The translations under genes were made by a program, and so were the position numbers. A stretch of DNA of 54,942 bases from Marinagarivorans sp. (GTDB lineage: Bacteria > Pseudomonadota > Gammaproteobacteria > Pseudomonadales > Cellvibrionaceae): the NCBI GenBank assembly GCA_028281865.1, contig JANQJB010000004.1:1-54942 (forward strand), in the 5' to 3' direction. The notes below the pieces were generated by a model. That model made no database searches. It saw only the letters and a list, made by a program, of their open reading frames with translations, and was not told the DNA's origin. Shown in pieces: positions 7,497-15,360 of the stretch (the stretch's first letter is position 1; each line of letters begins with the position of its first letter).

Positions 7497-9053
7497 ATGT
7501 CACTATCAATACTCGATTATTTTATTGTAGCAGCGTATTTGATCGCAATTGCAAGCATTGGAATTTATATTTCAACACGCGGCAGTAAATCTACCAATCA
7601 GTATTTTGTTGCCGAAAAACAAATTCCTCATTGGGCGATTGGCTTTACGTTGATGGCAACCTTGATTAGCAGTAATACGCTCGTCGCCCATCCGGCAATT
7701 GTCTATCAAAAAAGTATGATTCTCGTGCCGGGTTTTTTGATATTACCGATAGTATTAGTTTTGGTCGCAATTTTTATTGTGCCGTTTTATCGCCGTGTAG
7801 TTGGGATGAGCGCGTACGAATATATCGGTAAACGCTTTGGCATCGGTGGACGTTATTACACTTCATTTGGATTTGTGTTAGATCGAACTTTTGACGTGGG
7901 CGTCACTCTGGTCACCACCGCTATCGTTATAAATGTAATGACGGGCATAGATATCAGATATGTTATCGTCGGTATCACCGCTTTTACTTTGATTTATACC
8001 GTCATCGGTGGAATTACGGCAGTTGTTTGGACTGATGTGGTTCAAGGCGTGATTTTAATTGGCGGTGGCGTAATTATAATCGCTATTCTATTGTTTTCTC
8101 CCAAAGCTGGAGAACCCTTCTCTGTCGTTGGTGCAGCATGGGATGCAGGTAAATTTAGTCTGGGCGATCCAGAACTGAGCTTCTCCTCGCTTTTTGATCA
8201 GGAAAACCGAACGATATGGATGTTTATGGCGGCAATGGTCATTGTGTGGAGTCGAAAATACGTTTGCGATCAAAACATGGTGCAAAAATATCTGATCGCC
8301 AAAACTGATCAGGAAGCGCGCAAAGGAACCATGTTAGGGGCGTGTTTATCTGTTCCAATTCTCGTTGGTTTTAACTTTATTGGCGCATGTCTATTCGGTT
8401 TTTACGAGCTTGCCAACGTAGCCCCTCCAGAGGTAAAAGACCAAATATTACCGCATTTTATCTTGAATTTTTTGCCGCAAGGAATCATTGGGCTAATTAT
8501 TGCTGCAATACTCGCGGCGTCCACTTCATCAGTAAGTGCCGACCTAACCAGTATTTCAGCGGTTATCAATCGCGATTATTTTCAACGTTTATTTCCGGAC
8601 TGGCCAGATATAAAAAGATTGCTCGTCGGGCGTTTAACGGTTTTTACTGCAGGTGTACTCTCAACTATTGTCGCGATATTGCTTGCGCCGACGGAAGATA
8701 GCCAACCGTTAGCGGAAAAAGCCCTGACTATCGCAACAATCATCTCCGCTGGCACATTGGGTTTATTTTTCTTAGGGTTTTTAACGAAACGTGCTACACG
8801 CCAAGGTTGTTATATCGGTATTGTTGCTTGTGTTTTATTTACCGCATGGGCTCTAGTAACTTCAGGTAAGGATCCTGTAATTGACTTGGGTGCCTTTAAT
8901 TATTCTATGAACACAATTTTAATTGGAATCTTTGGTCAATTTGTGATGTTTGGAGTAGGGTACATATCAAGTTTAATTGTTGGTGGGTATAGGCCTGATG
9001 ATATTGACCATCTAACATTTGGCTCACACAAACTTGATTTAGGTACTAATTAG
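7497..9053 (+). CDS. Sodium:solute symporter (SSS family, SGLT-like)
   Basis: A 518-residue polytopic membrane protein with about 13-14 hydrophobic segments. The first is the LDYFIVAAYLIAIASIGIYI helix, and the SSS hallmarks STRGSKSTNQYFVAEKQIPHWAIG, a GGITAVVWTDVVQG segment and ISAVINRDYFQRL are present. It belongs to the sodium-driven sugar and sugar-acid symporters of the inner membrane. I use the ATG at 7497, preceded by aaagag, rather than the in-frame TTG at 7476. A terminator separates it from the dehydrogenase, but its position suggests it imports the substrate of the locus after TonB-receptor passage. The substrate is unknown. Confidence 0.9.
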   Translation: MSLSILDYFIVAAYLIAIASIGIYISTRGSKSTNQYFVAEKQIPHWAIGFTLMATLISSNTLVAHPAIVYQKSMILVPGFLILPIVLVLVAIFIVPFYRRVVGMSAYEYIGKRFGIGGRYYTSFGFVLDRTFDVGVTLVTTAIVINVMTGIDIRYVIVGITAFTLIYTVIGGITAVVWTDVVQGVILIGGGVIIIAILLFSPKAGEPFSVVGAAWDAGKFSLGDPELSFSSLFDQENRTIWMFMAAMVIVWSRKYVCDQNMVQKYLIAKTDQEARKGTMLGACLSVPILVGFNFIGACLFGFYELANVAPPEVKDQILPHFILNFLPQGIIGLIIAAILAASTSSVSADLTSISAVINRDYFQRLFPDWPDIKRLLVGRLTVFTAGVLSTIVAILLAPTEDSQPLAEKALTIATIISAGTLGLFFLGFLTKRATRQGCYIGIVACVLFTAWALVTSGKDPVIDLGAFNYSMNTILIGIFGQFVMFGVGYISSLIVGGYRPDDIDHLTFGSHKLDLGTN

Positions 9054-9075
9054 CTCTTTTAAGTTTGTCCTTTTA

Positions 9076-9117
9076 AACCACTAATTTTATTATGCAAAAA
9101 TAATAAAATTAGTGGTT
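9076..9117. terminator. Long perfect inverted repeat between convergent genes (possible bidirectional terminator)
   Basis: A 17-bp perfect inverted repeat (aaccactaattttatta and its complement) around an 8-nt loop, 22 bp after the symporter stop and upstream of the convergent lipoprotein's stop. There is no T-run after either arm, so it is not a textbook terminator; it may act as a 3'-end stabiliser or bidirectional terminator. Confidence 0.5.
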
Positions 9118-9227
9118 ATCAATCCTCTAGTAACTATTGCCATATTACATATTAATTGTATCGTCGTTATTCGAGCTTATTTAGCAAAATTTTTGCAGCA
9201 TTTAAATCTTTAAAATGCTTCTCAGGT

Positions 9228-9935
9228 TTATATTACTGATTTCAGTTGGCGTATCCACGTATTTAGCGTTAAACGGAAGTGGCGAGCGTTGTTAACTCTA
9301 TCGTTTAACTCAAGGTAAAACTCCGAACCAACCGTGTCAGTATCTTCGATATACAAAAGAACCTCTCCTGTATCAATTCGATATATTTTAGCCCTCATTT
9401 GAAGGTCGCCCACGCCGCGTGTGAAAACCTTTTCGTTGTGAATACGGGTTCGGGAATCATCTTTAGGCGCATTAGGGATAAATTTTAGCAGCTCAAATGA
9501 CAAGCCAAGGCTTGGTGCAGCTTGCTGATCGTCTGACGAGGGTTCTGGCGTAAGTAATTTGTTGACCTGTTTTTTGTAATGCGAAGTAAGCCTCTCAATT
9601 TCCCTTGCAGTGAATTGCCAGTCTTCTTCATCATGCTCCAGCCGGCGGTTATCAATTTCGATATCGGTCATTGAAAGTTGGCTTATTCGCAGTTCTGATA
9701 AATCAATAGTGTTATTGGGTTTTTTGTAACAGTGATCAAAATTGTACTGTTTGCAACTTTCTAACTGGGTCGTATCCAAGCCTTCAGTTGCTGATAAAGG
9801 CTTCTTGTAGAGCGATGTACACGAAACGCACGCAAAAACTGCGGAAACTAGGGCGACAGAACGCAAGCTGGGTTTAACAAGCGAAAAAGCTTCTGCTGAT
9901 TTTGCAGTGGGTATTTTTTTAGTGGGTGATTTCAT
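9228..9935 (-). CDS. Putative lipoprotein, DUF3313-like
   Basis: About 235 residues from the ATG at 9935; the frame extends 19 codons further upstream without a convincing start. Lysines precede a hydrophobic segment (SVALVSAVFACVSC) with possible lipidation cysteines, followed by a soluble domain. The pattern DLSELRIS..MTDIEI.. then an amphipathic ARE..RLTSHYKKQVNKLL helix, then AKIYRIDTGEVLLYIED resembles DUF3313 predicted outer-membrane lipoproteins; I place it there with moderate certainty. Function is unknown. It is a single gene facing the symporter and lies downstream of, and on the same strand as, the cytochrome cluster, 287 bp away. Confidence 0.6.
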   Translation of the reverse strand: MKSPTKKIPTAKSAEAFSLVKPSLRSVALVSAVFACVSCTSLYKKPLSATEGLDTTQLESCKQYNFDHCYKKPNNTIDLSELRISQLSMTDIEIDNRRLEHDEEDWQFTAREIERLTSHYKKQVNKLLTPEPSSDDQQAAPSLGLSFELLKFIPNAPKDDSRTRIHNEKVFTRGVGDLQMRAKIYRIDTGEVLLYIEDTDTVGSEFYLELNDRVNNARHFRLTLNTWIRQLKSVI

Positions 9936-10222
9936 AAGGCTTCGACTCCGGCGTGATGACGCGTAAGTAGTGGTCAGAAATACGCTTAACATTAGGCAGT
10001 CACGTTGAGCTAATGGTTCCTATTGAGCCCGTAATAATTATTGTCGGGTTGTTAGGTGGCGTATGGAGCCGCAGTCATTAGCGAAGGCCGTGCAAGCTAC
10101 TGAAATAAAAGAAAATTCGCAGATTTTCGTCAGTATTTCAGTGGCGCGTAATCAAATTGATAGGACAATCTATTTGATTACCGGGTTAATAGTGTTTATC
10201 AAAATGCAAAATAATTCACAAT

Positions 10223-11206
10223 TCACAGGCCACCTAGATCTATCGCGACCAATGGCAGAGCTTCCCGTAGGCTATCGACATCCTTGGCAGTGACTCGGGT
10301 ATTCCACAGATAAAGCTTTTTCAGCGATTTAAGAGCAATTAGGTGCTTTACGCTTGCGCTGCTTGTTCCTGTATTGTGCAAGTTTAGGTATTCAAGCTTT
10401 GTAGCGCTAGCAAGATATTGAATACCTGAGTCAGAAACGTCTGTTTGATGAATATCCACCGCTTGTAGATTGGGGTAATTGCCCAATTGGGTCTGTGCGA
10501 GGTGTTTATCTGTTACGTGGGATCGCGAGAAATCAATTTTGCCTATGCGGTTTTTCAACACTTTTAAGTGGGGCAGAATTTGAGTGTACTTGTTAAAATC
10601 GAAATAACGAAAACTGATCGAGTAACGTGACTCGTCGTAATTGAATTGCCGGATATTTGCACCCAGCTGATTTATTTTTTCGAGTGCTTGTAATTCTTTT
10701 TCTGTTAAATTGTAGTTGAAATTCTTCACGGTAAGGTTTTGCTGAGAAGAGCTAATAGTCGATGGGGTTTTGTGTTCGGTTTTGCTACCGTTTTCTTCAT
10801 CAGTGTCGTTATCCTCATCGCCAAATAGGGCACCTTGAAGAATCCAGTTTTTAAGCAGTTCGAGTTCGCTCTGAGTCAATCCTTCTCCCTTTGACGGCAT
10901 ATAATCCATATCGTATTCCGGCAGGGATGTGAGTAAGTACATTTCGCTTTGTTCAGGTTGAAATGGAACAAAGATTGGACCGCCTTCTCCCCCTGCGCGC
11001 ATATGTTTGGGCGTATCCATACGCAAGTCACTTTTTTGTTTTTTTGCGTCGTGACAGCGAAAACACTTTTCCTTCAAAACTGGTTGAATATCTTGCATAT
11101 AGTCGATTTTTTCGGATGCAGTAATCGACGGAGATAAAACTAATAAAAATAAAAATAAAAATGAAAATAAAAATGAAAATAGAAGAATTGAGCTCTGTTT
11201 TAACAT
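10223..11206 (-). CDS. Exported planctomycete-type cytochrome C (PSC1-like) with leucine-rich repeats
   Basis: A 327-residue protein from the ATG at 11204-11206. It has a strongly hydrophobic signal (residues 7-24), a heme-binding CFRCH (48-52) in a PSC1 domain containing AGGEGGP and MPSKGEGLTQSELELLKNWILQGA, then a Glu/Asp/Ser-rich linker (about 135-165). The C-terminus (about 215-325) is leucine-rich repeats of the form LKVLKNRIGKIDFSRSHVTDKHL. PSC1 domains are typical of Planctomycetes, usually beside DUF1549/DUF1553 and DUF1501 proteins, exactly as here. It is probably periplasmic and is the last gene of the cluster, 22 bp after DUF1501. The electron-transfer role and substrate are unknown. 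Confidence 0.85.
   Translation of the reverse strand: MLKQSSILLFSFLFSFLFLFLLVLSPSITASEKIDYMQDIQPVLKEKCFRCHDAKKQKSDLRMDTPKHMRAGGEGGPIFVPFQPEQSEMYLLTSLPEYDMDYMPSKGEGLTQSELELLKNWILQGALFGDEDNDTDEENGSKTEHKTPSTISSSQQNLTVKNFNYNLTEKELQALEKINQLGANIRQFNYDESRYSISFRYFDFNKYTQILPHLKVLKNRIGKIDFSRSHVTDKHLAQTQLGNYPNLQAVDIHQTDVSDSGIQYLASATKLEYLNLHNTGTSSASVKHLIALKSLKKLYLWNTRVTAKDVDSLREALPLVAIDLGGL
11145..11180. repeat. Hexanucleotide tandem repeat inside a signal peptide
   Basis: Six 6-bp units (aaaaat, with gaaaat variants) in a row. On the minus strand they encode alternating Phe/Leu/Ser in the hydrophobic core of the PSC1 protein signal. Copy-number change would add or remove two residues without changing frame. 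Confidence 0.85.
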
Positions 11207-11228
11207 ATTAATAAGTTTCGTTACTATT

Positions 11229-12572
11229 TTAACCAAATAGACTGACAACGGCTTGCCCTTTGTCAGCGATCCGGAACGGGCGTCCACTTGGAGAATACTC
11301 AACTTTATCTAACGGTAAACCGAGCGCGTAGGCTATAGTGGCGTTGAAGTCAGGAACCGTTACTTTGTTTTCAGTCACAAATTTTCCGTCTTCATCCGAT
11401 TTACCGTAAAAACGTCCGCCTTGAATTCCGCCGCCAGCTAACACACTTGAAAAGGCTGTTGGCGAATGATCACGCCCTTCATTTTTATTAATGTTAGGTG
11501 TGCGCCCAAATTCAGTGGTTAACACAACAAGCGTTTCTTCAAGCATTCCACGTCGGTTCAAGTCAATCAGTAAAGTCGACATGGCTTGATCGAGTATGTG
11601 GGCATTTTCAGGCACTCGGTCGAAGTTGTTTGTGTGCGTATCCCAACCACCCAATGTTACTTCAACAAATCTTACGTCGCGTTCGACAAGCCGTCGTGCT
11701 AACAAACAGCCTTGTCCAAAGGCGTTTTTACCGTAAGCATCGCGAATTTTTTTTGGTTCTCGGTTGAGTGTAAACGCGTCTAAATCACTGCTTTGCATAA
11801 GTTTCAACGCATCATCATACATGTCAGAGTATGCATTTACCTTTCCAACCGAATAACGTTTTGCAAAGGTTTGGTTAAGTTGTTTGGTCAGCGCGTAAAT
11901 ATCGCTAAATTCTTTTGCGCTCAGATTTTTATTTCGTTGGCTATTTTGTAAACCAGCTTCCGGGTCACCAATCAGAAGCGGCGCATAACGTTGTTCTAGG
12001 AAGCCTTGAGTGCTGCCGGGGTTGGTGTTGCCAATGTGGATTACACCGGGTAGGTTCAGGTTGCTGCGGCCGCTGTACTTTACCAGCCAGGGGCCGAGTC
12101 CTGGGTGTACTATCGTTCCTCGTTTAGTGTAGCTAGAATGCATAAAATATCGGCCTTCTTCGTGCGCTCCTTGATTCGAAAACATTGAATTGATAATGGC
12201 TAATTTGTCCATTTGTTTTGCTAATCCGGGTAAATGCTCGCTTAGATATAGGCCTGTAATATTTGTTTTAGTCGCTTGTGTAGGACCTTGTACCTCTCTG
12301 CCTTGCTTAAGGTCAAAAGTGTCAATATGACTCATGCCTCCCGACATATATAGATAGATTACATTTTTTGCGCGCGGGCCCGAGTAATAACTCTTGGCTA
12401 CTTTGCCATGTTTTGATAAAGCCCCAGTTGGTTGAGCCCCAATTGCTTGAGCCCCAATTGCTTGAGCCTTAGTTGGTAGAGCACAGTTTAAAGCACTCAC
12501 ACCTAAGAAACCTTTAGCGATTTGTTTAACTAATTGTCGACGATCTGTTAATTCACCTAAAAGGTTTTTCAT
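11229..12572 (-). CDS. DUF1501 family protein with twin-arginine signal
   Basis: A 447-residue member of the DUF1501 (alkaline-phosphatase/sulfatase-like fold) family. It starts with a Tat-type leader (TDRRQLVKQIAKGFLGVSAL), a repeated QAIGA linker, then VIYLYMSGGMSHIDTFDLKQ, GGWDTHTNNF and TTEFGRTPNINKNEGRDHSP, which are DUF1501 landmarks with likely metal-binding Asp/His residues. It should be exported folded to the periplasm. In Planctomycetes DUF1501 genes sit beside PSC1 and DUF1549/DUF1553 genes, as in this operon (15 bp after the DUF1549 gene, 22 bp before PSC1). The family has no well-established substrate. A clear ribosome-binding site (ggag) precedes the ATG. Confidence 0.9.
   Translation of the reverse strand: MKNLLGELTDRRQLVKQIAKGFLGVSALNCALPTKAQAIGAQAIGAQPTGALSKHGKVAKSYYSGPRAKNVIYLYMSGGMSHIDTFDLKQGREVQGPTQATKTNITGLYLSEHLPGLAKQMDKLAIINSMFSNQGAHEEGRYFMHSSYTKRGTIVHPGLGPWLVKYSGRSNLNLPGVIHIGNTNPGSTQGFLEQRYAPLLIGDPEAGLQNSQRNKNLSAKEFSDIYALTKQLNQTFAKRYSVGKVNAYSDMYDDALKLMQSSDLDAFTLNREPKKIRDAYGKNAFGQGCLLARRLVERDVRFVEVTLGGWDTHTNNFDRVPENAHILDQAMSTLLIDLNRRGMLEETLVVLTTEFGRTPNINKNEGRDHSPTAFSSVLAGGGIQGGRFYGKSDEDGKFVTENKVTVPDFNATIAYALGLPLDKVEYSPSGRPFRIADKGQAVVSLFG
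12421..12480. repeat. 15-bp tandem repeat in the DUF1501 gene
   Basis: Four adjacent 15-bp units; the middle two (gccccaattgcttga) are identical and the outer two diverged. On the minus strand they encode QAIGA/QPTGA-type pentapeptides just after the Tat signal, a likely flexible linker. Confidence 0.9.
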
Positions 12573-12587
12573 GCGTAAAACTCCAAT

Positions 12588-14750
12588 TTATTGGACAAAC
12601 CGGAATTCGTTTGAATTGAGCAAGGCTATGGATGCGGCGCGAATAGCACTAAAGCGTTTATAATCCGAAAAAGTTTTCTTCATTAAACGTAATTCCTCTG
12701 CTGTCGCGCTTCGGCCAAAAAAGCTTAAATACAAAATATCGTATTGCTTATCGATATTTTTGGTTGATCGTATTGCTTGACTCAGCGGGGATGATTTATT
12801 CATTAATAGGCTAACATTATTGCCATTTAACAGCGAGAGCGCTTGTGGAATAGCCGGTTTTTGATGAGAGTTTGAAATTAACTCGCGTTCGGATTCGCCA
12901 AATTGTTGTAAGAAATGTCCCCGCGGAACGGGTGAAATAATTTCAGATGCACGAACAAAGTTTTTATTCGTGCGCCATTTGTTTCGGCGTTCATTTATGT
13001 TATTGATATTTTTGTTGGTGCTTTCTTCATCTACGCTTTTTTTTGCGAGCGGCATTAACAGTGATGGCTCTTCCATTTTACTCATGGCCACTTTTTTTAA
13101 AGCTGTTCTGAGTTTAACTTGTTTCTCGTCACGCTGTTTTTTGTATTCGCGGCGTAAACGTGCTTTTTCTTGTTGCGTCGTGGCCTCGCGGATTGCGAGT
13201 TGTAGCTCCTTTTCCAAATTGACGAAATCTTCTTCATCTCTCGCAGTAGAAGTTAAAAGCTGTATAATATCTTGTGCATCAAGCGTTTTAACGTACTCAA
13301 CATGCCGTTGCATTGATCTTTCTCTCTCTCGCAAAGAGGAAATACGTTTACTTTCTTTCGATAAGTCATCGATATCATGAAAAGACAAGGCTAAGATGGA
13401 ATCCCATATTTGCTCGGCTGACATTCGCTTTAAGAGAGGCCCCTGATAATAATACTTTTCTCCGGGTGCGATTGCGTGGGTATAAGCTTCGCTCTGATAT
13501 GTGCGTGTGTTTAACAAAATTTGCAAATATTTTTTAATATCATAGTCAACGTCGACCATTATTTTTTCGAGTAATTGCATAAGCTTTTCGTTAGATGCAG
13601 CTGTAATTTCCGTTATATTATCAACAGGCTCGATCAGACCGTACCCCATAACTTTTTTCCACAGGCGGTTGGCAATGACACGCGTAAATCTTGGATTTTC
13701 TTCGGAAGTTAACCAACTAGCGTAAACTTCGCGTAAATTTGCTTTATCGCTTGTGCTAGCGTCAGAGCCAAAAGGCGTTTGCGGTTCTATAATTTGATGT
13801 GGCAACGCATCGTCGTACTGATAGTCGTGAGGTAGCTTTAAATCTATTTTCTCTATGCGTACGCCTGCGGCAAGCGGTTCGAAAATTTCGCGCAATGCGC
13901 GGCGGTGTGCTGGGCTCGAGAAAGTATTAAATGGTTGGTATTTATTGGCTTTTTTGTTTTTTGAAGCTTTGCGTTGTTTGCGGCGCTCTTGGATCAAGCT
14001 TGCTCTAAGGTTTTGAAATTCTGGTAGATTCTTATATCTGCGTTCAGCAGAATGGACATCTACTGTGTAGGCTGCCATGCGGTAGTATTCGAGCTGAGTC
14101 CATTTATCAAAGGGGTGGTTGTGGCATTGAGCACATTGCATGCGTGTCCCCAAAAACACTTGCGCTGTATTTGCCATGTTATCAAGCTGCATACCCGCAT
14201 CTCGCAGATAGTAGCCTGCTGCGGGGTCATCCCATACGAAGCCTTCTGCGGTAATTAAAGAATGAACAAATTCATCGTACGCGCGATTCGCCCGTAATTG
14301 TTCTTTAATCCAATCTTGATACGAAACCATTATTGTGCGGCGTCCTTTTGATTGGATACGGAGAATATCCTCCCAATAGTTATAAAAATGGCTGACATAA
14401 CCCTCTGAATTGAGGAGAGAAGCGATCAGTTCGTTTCGTTTGTGAGCGCTTTTGTCATTTAAAAATTGTACAAGCTCATTGTAAGTCGGGATTCTGCCTG
14501 CGATATCGAGATAGATCCTTCTAGCGAAAATATTGTCAGAACTTAGCGGTAGACGCACTTCGCCGCTACCAATCAACCCCTCAAGCACGAGCTCGTCAAT
14601 ATCTTGTGATGCCTTTTTAACAAGGCCGGTTTCTTTAACAAGCGCAGTTTCTTTAACAGGCATATTAGCCAACGCCATACCCCCATTGCAGAGAATCCCA
14701 ACGGTGACGACTGCTAGTAACCGCTTTACAAAGCAAGCTGACATACGCAT
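12588..14750 (-). CDS. Exported DUF1549/DUF1553 (PSCyt2-PSD1) protein with heme motif
   Basis: 720 residues from the ATG at 14748-14750; an upstream GTG/TTG in frame is possible because aaggag lies 13 nt before the ATG. A signal peptide (KRLLAVVTVGILCNGGMALA) is followed by a VKET repeat, then a DUF1549 domain with IYLDIAGRIPTYNELVQFLND, and a CAQCH heme-like site (C206-H210) followed by NHPFD. The C-terminal DUF1553 domain has TRVIANRLWKKVMGYGLIEPVD and MSAEQIWDSILAL. A long charged coiled insertion lies between. It is the first gene of the operon with DUF1501 and PSC1. The function is not established for the family; an exported redox enzyme is plausible. Confidence 0.88.
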   Translation of the reverse strand: MRMSACFVKRLLAVVTVGILCNGGMALANMPVKETALVKETGLVKKASQDIDELVLEGLIGSGEVRLPLSSDNIFARRIYLDIAGRIPTYNELVQFLNDKSAHKRNELIASLLNSEGYVSHFYNYWEDILRIQSKGRRTIMVSYQDWIKEQLRANRAYDEFVHSLITAEGFVWDDPAAGYYLRDAGMQLDNMANTAQVFLGTRMQCAQCHNHPFDKWTQLEYYRMAAYTVDVHSAERRYKNLPEFQNLRASLIQERRKQRKASKNKKANKYQPFNTFSSPAHRRALREIFEPLAAGVRIEKIDLKLPHDYQYDDALPHQIIEPQTPFGSDASTSDKANLREVYASWLTSEENPRFTRVIANRLWKKVMGYGLIEPVDNITEITAASNEKLMQLLEKIMVDVDYDIKKYLQILLNTRTYQSEAYTHAIAPGEKYYYQGPLLKRMSAEQIWDSILALSFHDIDDLSKESKRISSLRERERSMQRHVEYVKTLDAQDIIQLLTSTARDEEDFVNLEKELQLAIREATTQQEKARLRREYKKQRDEKQVKLRTALKKVAMSKMEEPSLLMPLAKKSVDEESTNKNINNINERRNKWRTNKNFVRASEIISPVPRGHFLQQFGESERELISNSHQKPAIPQALSLLNGNNVSLLMNKSSPLSQAIRSTKNIDKQYDILYLSFFGRSATAEELRLMKKTFSDYKRFSAIRAASIALLNSNEFRFVQ
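14614..14667. repeat. 18-bp tandem repeat after the signal peptide of the DUF1549 gene
   Basis: Three adjacent 18-bp units built on tctttaaca. On the minus strand they encode VKETAL, VKETGL and a diverged VKKASQ copy right after the signal peptide. Confidence 0.8.
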
Positions 14751-15360
14751 AACTTTCACTTTACTCCTTAAAACGCAACGCTTGGACAATCTAGAGGTGT
14801 TCTCGAAAAAAAACCAATAAAATCAACATTTTATAATGCAAGGAATACGCCATTGTCGATTCTCTTGTTAGCGAATACCTTTGAAAGAGGCGCTTCTAAC
14901 AAACTATTTTAGCGCCATTGCTAAACGGCATGGTGGAGATATTCAAAGATTCCTGTTATTTGCACATTTGACGGAAAATGGGAAGAAAATTACATGATTT
15001 CTATATAACTTGAAGAATTAAAGACAAGATGAAATTTCGATTAAAAAGTCAAAAATAGATGATAAAAATTGCTAAAACTGCTATAAAATGCAGGTCTTGG
15101 CTGTTTTCAGGCTGCTCCTAGTTGATGAGAATTTGAGTGACAGAAACAGGTTCAGATCAATGGCGCTTTTCGGCGTGAAGAGTTTTGGCACGACAATTTG
15201 AGCATTTGGCAGTAACGACTTTCTACGAAGCAAAAAAAGTTTTAATACATTCGCTCAAAGATTAAAATATATAATATTGCGGCGAGACAGCTGATAGGTA
15301 TATCAGTAAAAGCTAAATACCGGATTTACATTTCTATTCAAACGCGTTACACAATTTTCT
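14751..15360. other. Divergent intergenic region between the cytochrome cluster and the phosphorelay operon
   Basis: 610 bp without a credible gene. It must hold the promoters of the minus-strand DUF1549 operon and the plus-strand hybrid kinase operon. I see an AT-rich stretch near 15060-15090 and a weak ggcgct/agcgcc inverted repeat (14889-14916), but no recognisable operator or RNA element. Confidence 0.5.

Noticed and set aside
10063-10293. 76-codon plus-strand frame before and over the end of the PSC1 gene
   Set aside because: No family resemblance, overlaps the 3' end of a well-supported minus-strand gene, no good ribosome-binding site.
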